A stretch of 39,624 bases of DNA, taken from positions 1-39,624 of the forward strand of contig NZ_LXYR01000048.1 in the NCBI RefSeq assembly GCF_001650195.1, read 5' to 3'. The notes under the pieces were generated by a model. That model saw only the letters and a program-made list of their open reading frames with translations. It searched no databases and had not been told where the DNA came from. The first letter of the stretch is position 1; every line of letters starts with the position of its first letter. Below, in pieces: positions 36,568 through 39,624 of the stretch. The stretch is from Phormidesmis priestleyi BC1401. Its GTDB lineage: Bacteria; Cyanobacteriota; Cyanobacteriia; Leptolyngbyales; Leptolyngbyaceae. The translations under genes were made by a program, and so were the position numbers.

Positions 36568-38265
36568 GTGGCATTTATCGAGACTGTCTACGGAAATCTT
36601 CAAGGCTTAAAGTCCAGTCAGCTTAAACAGTTGCAGCGTTTATATCATCAGCGCTTACCGGGCGATCGCATCACGACCACAGAGTTTGCCCAACGACTGG
36701 CGGCAATCAGCACCGAGATCGCTCAGCCTGTGTGTGCGTACATCAATCGCCGAGGTCAGGTGCTGCGCGTCGGGGTCGGCAACCCGCGCCAAACTCAGAT
36801 TCCTCCAGCAGAGTTGCCGCGCTATGGAGCAGAGCGGCTGTGTGGAATTCGGTGTGTGGCAACGCAGCTTAAGCAAGACCCTCCGGGCGAGTCGGCGCTG
36901 ACCGCGATGGCGATGCAGCGATTGGATGCGCTCGTGACGTTGATGCTCACAGGAGGCGGATTTGAGCGACGAGGCGGGGGCGCAACGGGCTACATCAAAG
37001 GCGCATATCTGGCGCATTTAGTGCCTCACCCAGAAGCCACTTGGACGGTTTCGCCTGTGCTGAACCTGGATGAGATCGCCGAGCAAGATTTAATTGAGTT
37101 GGTCGAAGGGTTAGAAGCTGAGTTTCGACGCGAATATACGGCTCAACAGGTCGATCGCGATCACGATCAGGTGCTAGTCGTCGGATTGCTGACAGATAAT
37201 CGATCGCAGCAAGCGTTTCGAGATGGGCTGGCAGAACTAGGGCGGCTGGTCGAAACGGCGGGGGGAGAAGTCTTACAAACGCTGAAGCAAAAGCGTCCGC
37301 GTCCCCATCCTCAAACCGTCGTCGGTGAAGGCAAAGTGCAGGAAATTGCGCTCACGGCACAGACGAGCGGAGCCAGTTTGGTCGTGTTCGATCGCGATCT
37401 CTCTCCGACGCAAGTCCGCAATTTGGAGGCGTTAATTGGGGTTCGGGTCGTCGATCGCACTGAGGTAATTCTCGACATTTTCGCCCAGCGTGCCCAGTCA
37501 GGTGCGGGCAAATTGCAGGTCGAACTGGCACAGCTTGAATATCGCCTGCCTCGACTGTCGGGGCGAGGTCAAGCGATGTCTCGATTAGGCGGCGGGATTG
37601 GAACTCGCGGTCCAGGTGAAACCAAGTTAGAGACAGAACGACGATCGATTCAACGTCGGATTACGCGATTGCAGCAAGAAGTCACCCAACTTCAGGCGCA
37701 CCGTGCGCGAATGCGTCAGCGCAGACAGCACGAAGAAGTGCCTTCAGTTGCCGTGGTTGGCTACACCAATGCCGGAAAGTCCACGTTGTTGAATGCGCTC
37801 ACCAATGCCGAAGTCTACACGGCTGATCAGCTATTTGCGACGCTTGATCCGACGACTCGGCGGCTGAAGGTGATTGACTCGGTGAGTCAGGAATCGATTT
37901 CGCTGCTGCTGACCGATACAGTAGGGTTTATTCACGAGTTGCCGCCGTCGCTGGTCGATGCGTTTCGCGCCACATTAGAGGAAGTCACCGAAGCCGATGC
38001 CCTGCTGCATGTGGTAGATTTGTCGCACCCAGCTTGGCAAAATCAGATCCGATCGGTGATGAAAATCCTGTCAGAAATGCCGATCGCGCCCGGTCCTGTT
38101 CTCTTGGTGTTCAACAAAATTGACCAAGTGGACGGTGAAAATCTGAGTTTGGCGCAAGAAGAGTTTCCGCAAGCGGCGTTTATTTCTGCCAGCGATCGAC
38201 TGGGGTTAGAAACGCTGCGACAGCGGCTGTGTCAGTTGGTGAAATATGCGGGTGCCGTCCGCTAA
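36568..38265 (+). CDS. hflX: GTPase HflX
   Basis: A 565-residue ribosome-associated GTPase of the Obg-HflX group. An N-terminal cyanobacterial extension (about 1-190) precedes the HflX nucleotide-binding subdomain with GEGKVQEI and FDRDLSPTQVRNLE. Then come the glycine-rich SRLGGGIGTRGPGETKLE linker and a coiled coil. The G domain shows G1 GYTNAGKST, G3 DTVGF and G4 NKID. HflX splits stalled ribosomes after stress. The start is GTG at 36568 (VAL-less MAFIETVYGNLQGLKSSQLKQ reading). The stop codon TAA coincides with the first bases of the following MITE. Confidence 0.96.
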   Translation: MAFIETVYGNLQGLKSSQLKQLQRLYHQRLPGDRITTTEFAQRLAAISTEIAQPVCAYINRRGQVLRVGVGNPRQTQIPPAELPRYGAERLCGIRCVATQLKQDPPGESALTAMAMQRLDALVTLMLTGGGFERRGGGATGYIKGAYLAHLVPHPEATWTVSPVLNLDEIAEQDLIELVEGLEAEFRREYTAQQVDRDHDQVLVVGLLTDNRSQQAFRDGLAELGRLVETAGGEVLQTLKQKRPRPHPQTVVGEGKVQEIALTAQTSGASLVVFDRDLSPTQVRNLEALIGVRVVDRTEVILDIFAQRAQSGAGKLQVELAQLEYRLPRLSGRGQAMSRLGGGIGTRGPGETKLETERRSIQRRITRLQQEVTQLQAHRARMRQRRQHEEVPSVAVVGYTNAGKSTLLNALTNAEVYTADQLFATLDPTTRRLKVIDSVSQESISLLLTDTVGFIHELPPSLVDAFRATLEEVTEADALLHVVDLSHPAWQNQIRSVMKILSEMPIAPGPVLLVFNKIDQVDGENLSLAQEEFPQAAFISASDRLGLETLRQRLCQLVKYAGAVR

Positions 38266-38433
38266 GGATCGTGGATTAAATAACCTGTAAGACTTGTAAG
38301 CGTCTTCTGCCCTCCTCACGAAGTGGGGCAAGCCCTCTCCAAGGAGAAGGGAGTTAGAGTCTTGTTCCCTCTCCTTGGGGAGAGGGCTAGGGTGAGGGTG
38401 AGAAGTCACACCTTAATAGATTCACATTCCTAC
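38263..38433. mobile_element. MITE (family A) between the hflX and histidine kinase stop codons
   Basis: The left end TAAGGATCGTGGATTAAAT overlaps the hflX stop. The right end, read on the other strand, starts TAGGAATGTGAATCTATTAAGG and overlaps the stop of the converging kinase gene. The centre is the palindromic core in inverted orientation (CTTCTGCCC at 38304; GGGTGAGAAG ending 38405). Terminal repeats are imperfect (about 13 of 20). Homology to 1713-1764 confirms the family. Confidence 0.75.
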
Positions 38434-38846
38434 GCTCCCTCCCCAGCCCTCTCAGTAGGGAGTTCAACGATGAAAACGGTCTGCATGGTTTGACTCTCAG
38501 CTCGGATTTCGCCCCCTAGCTGCTCGACTAATTTCTGCGCAAGTGCCAAGCCCAACCCAGTTCCACCTCGCTGCCAGCGATCGCTGTTAGGAATGCGGTA
38601 GAACTTCTCAAAGACACGGGTCAAGACAGTCGCTGGAATTTCAACACCAGAATTGCAAACGGTCAGCGTCACTCGATCGGGTGCAGTCGGCTGAGTTGCA
38701 CAAACGGTCACAATAATTGAGCCTCCAGGTGGAGTGTATTTGCAGGCATTGGTGAGCAATTCTGTGACCACTCGCCCTAGCTCTAGTGGATTAGACATCA
38801 AGGGCGGTAAGTTGGAGGCAATCTCAAGCTGCAGCGTTTGCTGAGG
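38430..38846 (-). pseudogene. Truncated histidine kinase (HATPase domain only)
   Basis: Only the end of a sensor kinase remains: LQLEIASNLPPLMSNPLELGRVVTELL, N-box TNACKYTPPGG, a G1-like NSGVEIP, F-box VFEKFYRI and G2 [18 protein letters not shown]. The same frame continues upstream of the first Met (38801) to about 38846 and then meets a stop at the edge of the ISKra4-type element. The sensor and HisKA domains are absent. The simplest reading is disruption by the insertion sequence; the missing 5' part may lie beyond its other end, outside the window. Confidence 0.8.
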
Positions 38847-38847
38847 G

Positions 38848-39624
38848 TGCGACCTCTACTTGATTTAGTAGGTCAAGCATGATATCACTGAGTGAGGCAA
38901 CCAAGAGGTGGTGAGTATGAGCGCTCAATTGCTGAGTCAAGAAGGGACGCAAGTCAGGATAGAAGTGACGATAGACCTGAGTCATTCGCTGCTGACCAGT
39001 GAAGAAGCGATTCAGGAAAGCCTCAACGAGGCGGGTCGTATTGCCACTACAGCCGCTCTTGAGTATCTGGACACCGACGGTTCAGCCATTGAGATTGCCG
39101 GAGAGGTGATGCGAACCAAAGGCAAGCAGCCCAAAGCGTATCAAACGCCCTACGGAGAAGTCGTGATTGAACGCCATGTCTATCAGCGCTCTGGAGGCGG
39201 GAAAACGGATTGTCCGCTAGAGCGAGCGTCTCGCATCATCATCACCTCCACGCCTCTGTTTGCGAAACAAGTGTCCTCGAAACTGGCGTATGGTTCCGCC
39301 CGAGACGTGCAGCGAGACTTGGCTGAGAATCATCAACGCCCGGTCGCCGTGTCCTACATCCAGCGTCTCAGTGAAGCGGTGGCCACGATCATTGAGGTGA
39401 AAGAAGAAAGTTGGGACTATGTGCCCCCTCAACTAGACGCTGAAATTGCCAGTGTTGCCATTGGCTTAGATGGCACCTGTATGCTGTTGTGCGACACCGG
39501 ATGGAGAGAAGCCATGGTCGGCACTGCCCATCAGTCTGTATGACGCGTTTGGAGACCGACAACACACCATTTATATGGGAGCCACCCCCGAATATGGCAA
39601 GGCGACGTTTCTGGAACGGCTAGA
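38848..39624 (+). mobile_element. ISKra4-family insertion sequence, left part
   Basis: The element begins near 38848 (about TGCGACCTCTAC), where the kinase frame breaks off, and continues past the window end. The transposase gene starts at 38917. The exact left terminus and terminal inverted repeat cannot be confirmed without the right end. Confidence 0.75.
38917..39624 (+). pseudogene. ISKra4-family transposase, frameshifted and cut by window edge
   Basis: Starts MSAQLLSQEGTQVRIEVTIDLS after an AGAGGTGG ribosome binding site. The N-terminal region is typical of ISKra4 (TPYGEVVIERHVYQRSGGGKTDCPLE), and the catalytic core begins with VAIGLDGTCMLLCDTGWREAMVG. The frame then stops at 39541-39543, while the family sequence resumes in the next frame (LYDAFGDRQHTIYMGATPEYGK). 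GCCC appears to be extra between the codons for GT and ISLYD. Either the copy is broken or a frameshift is used; the remainder lies outside the window. Confidence 0.82.

Noticed and set aside
36208-36603. A 131-codon minus frame over the family-A MITE, and similar frames near 25.8-26.1 and 38.2-38.4 kb
   Set aside because: They translate the palindromic repeat and change with its orientation; none is a protein gene.

Overview
The window looks like chromosomal DNA from a filamentous cyanobacterium, probably Leptolyngbya-like and non-heterocystous or close to that grade. The evidence is a clear hetR next to a patX-type RGSGR peptide gene, very frequent GCGATCGC-like (HIP1) octamers, a gltB-gltD pair, Uma2 and ISKra4 genes, and many MITE-like palindromes. 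The genus is an inference.

Layout. 1-5.5 kb: an MHYT histidine kinase (+) converges on a GldG / ABC-2 permease / ATPase operon (-). 5.7-6.05 kb: a 21-bp tandem repeat in the divergent intergenic space. 6.3-10.5 kb: a GmrSD-like DUF262/HNH protein, a DUF6883-DUF4926 pair, a hicAB-type toxin-antitoxin (TA) module flanked by a duplicated 3' end of the neighbouring C26 peptidase gene, and that peptidase. 10.5-17.4 kb: a three-gene ABC-2 exporter whose ATPase gene is separated from its two permease genes by a 4.2-kb accessory block (NACHT NTPase with HEAT-like repeats, DUF2281/PIN pair, small conserved protein, antitoxin plus nonsense-mutated RelE). 17.5-19 kb: lysS. 19.2-21.5 kb: a 40-bp tandem repeat, an AT-rich HEPN-like gene, an attC-like 90-bp site, and an HNH endonuclease with a small partner plus a truncated duplicate. 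21.5-25.7 kb: a single-chain restriction-modification gene broken by a one-base frameshift and by a DUF4258/YgiT-zinc-finger TA module, then a Uma2 nuclease. 26.1-27.9 kb: an FAD oxidoreductase. 28.0-29.4 kb: patX-hetR. 29.4-35.6 kb: gltD and gltB. 35.6-38.4 kb: MITEs and hflX. 38.4 kb to the end: a truncated histidine kinase next to an ISKra4-family element that runs out of the window.

How it works together. The stable core is housekeeping and developmental: GOGAT nitrogen assimilation lies beside HetR and its predicted peptide inhibitor PatX, alongside LysS, HflX and ABC exporters. Between 6 and 25.7 kb the core is interleaved with defence and TA genes, and the junctions show how they arrived. 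Three partial gene 3'-end duplications, one clean insertion into an open reading frame, and an attC-like site suggest repeated small-cassette insertion. The strongest observations are the patX-hetR locus, the TA module nested exactly inside the restriction-modification reading frame, and a palindromic core found inside MITEs with two unrelated kinds of terminal repeat.
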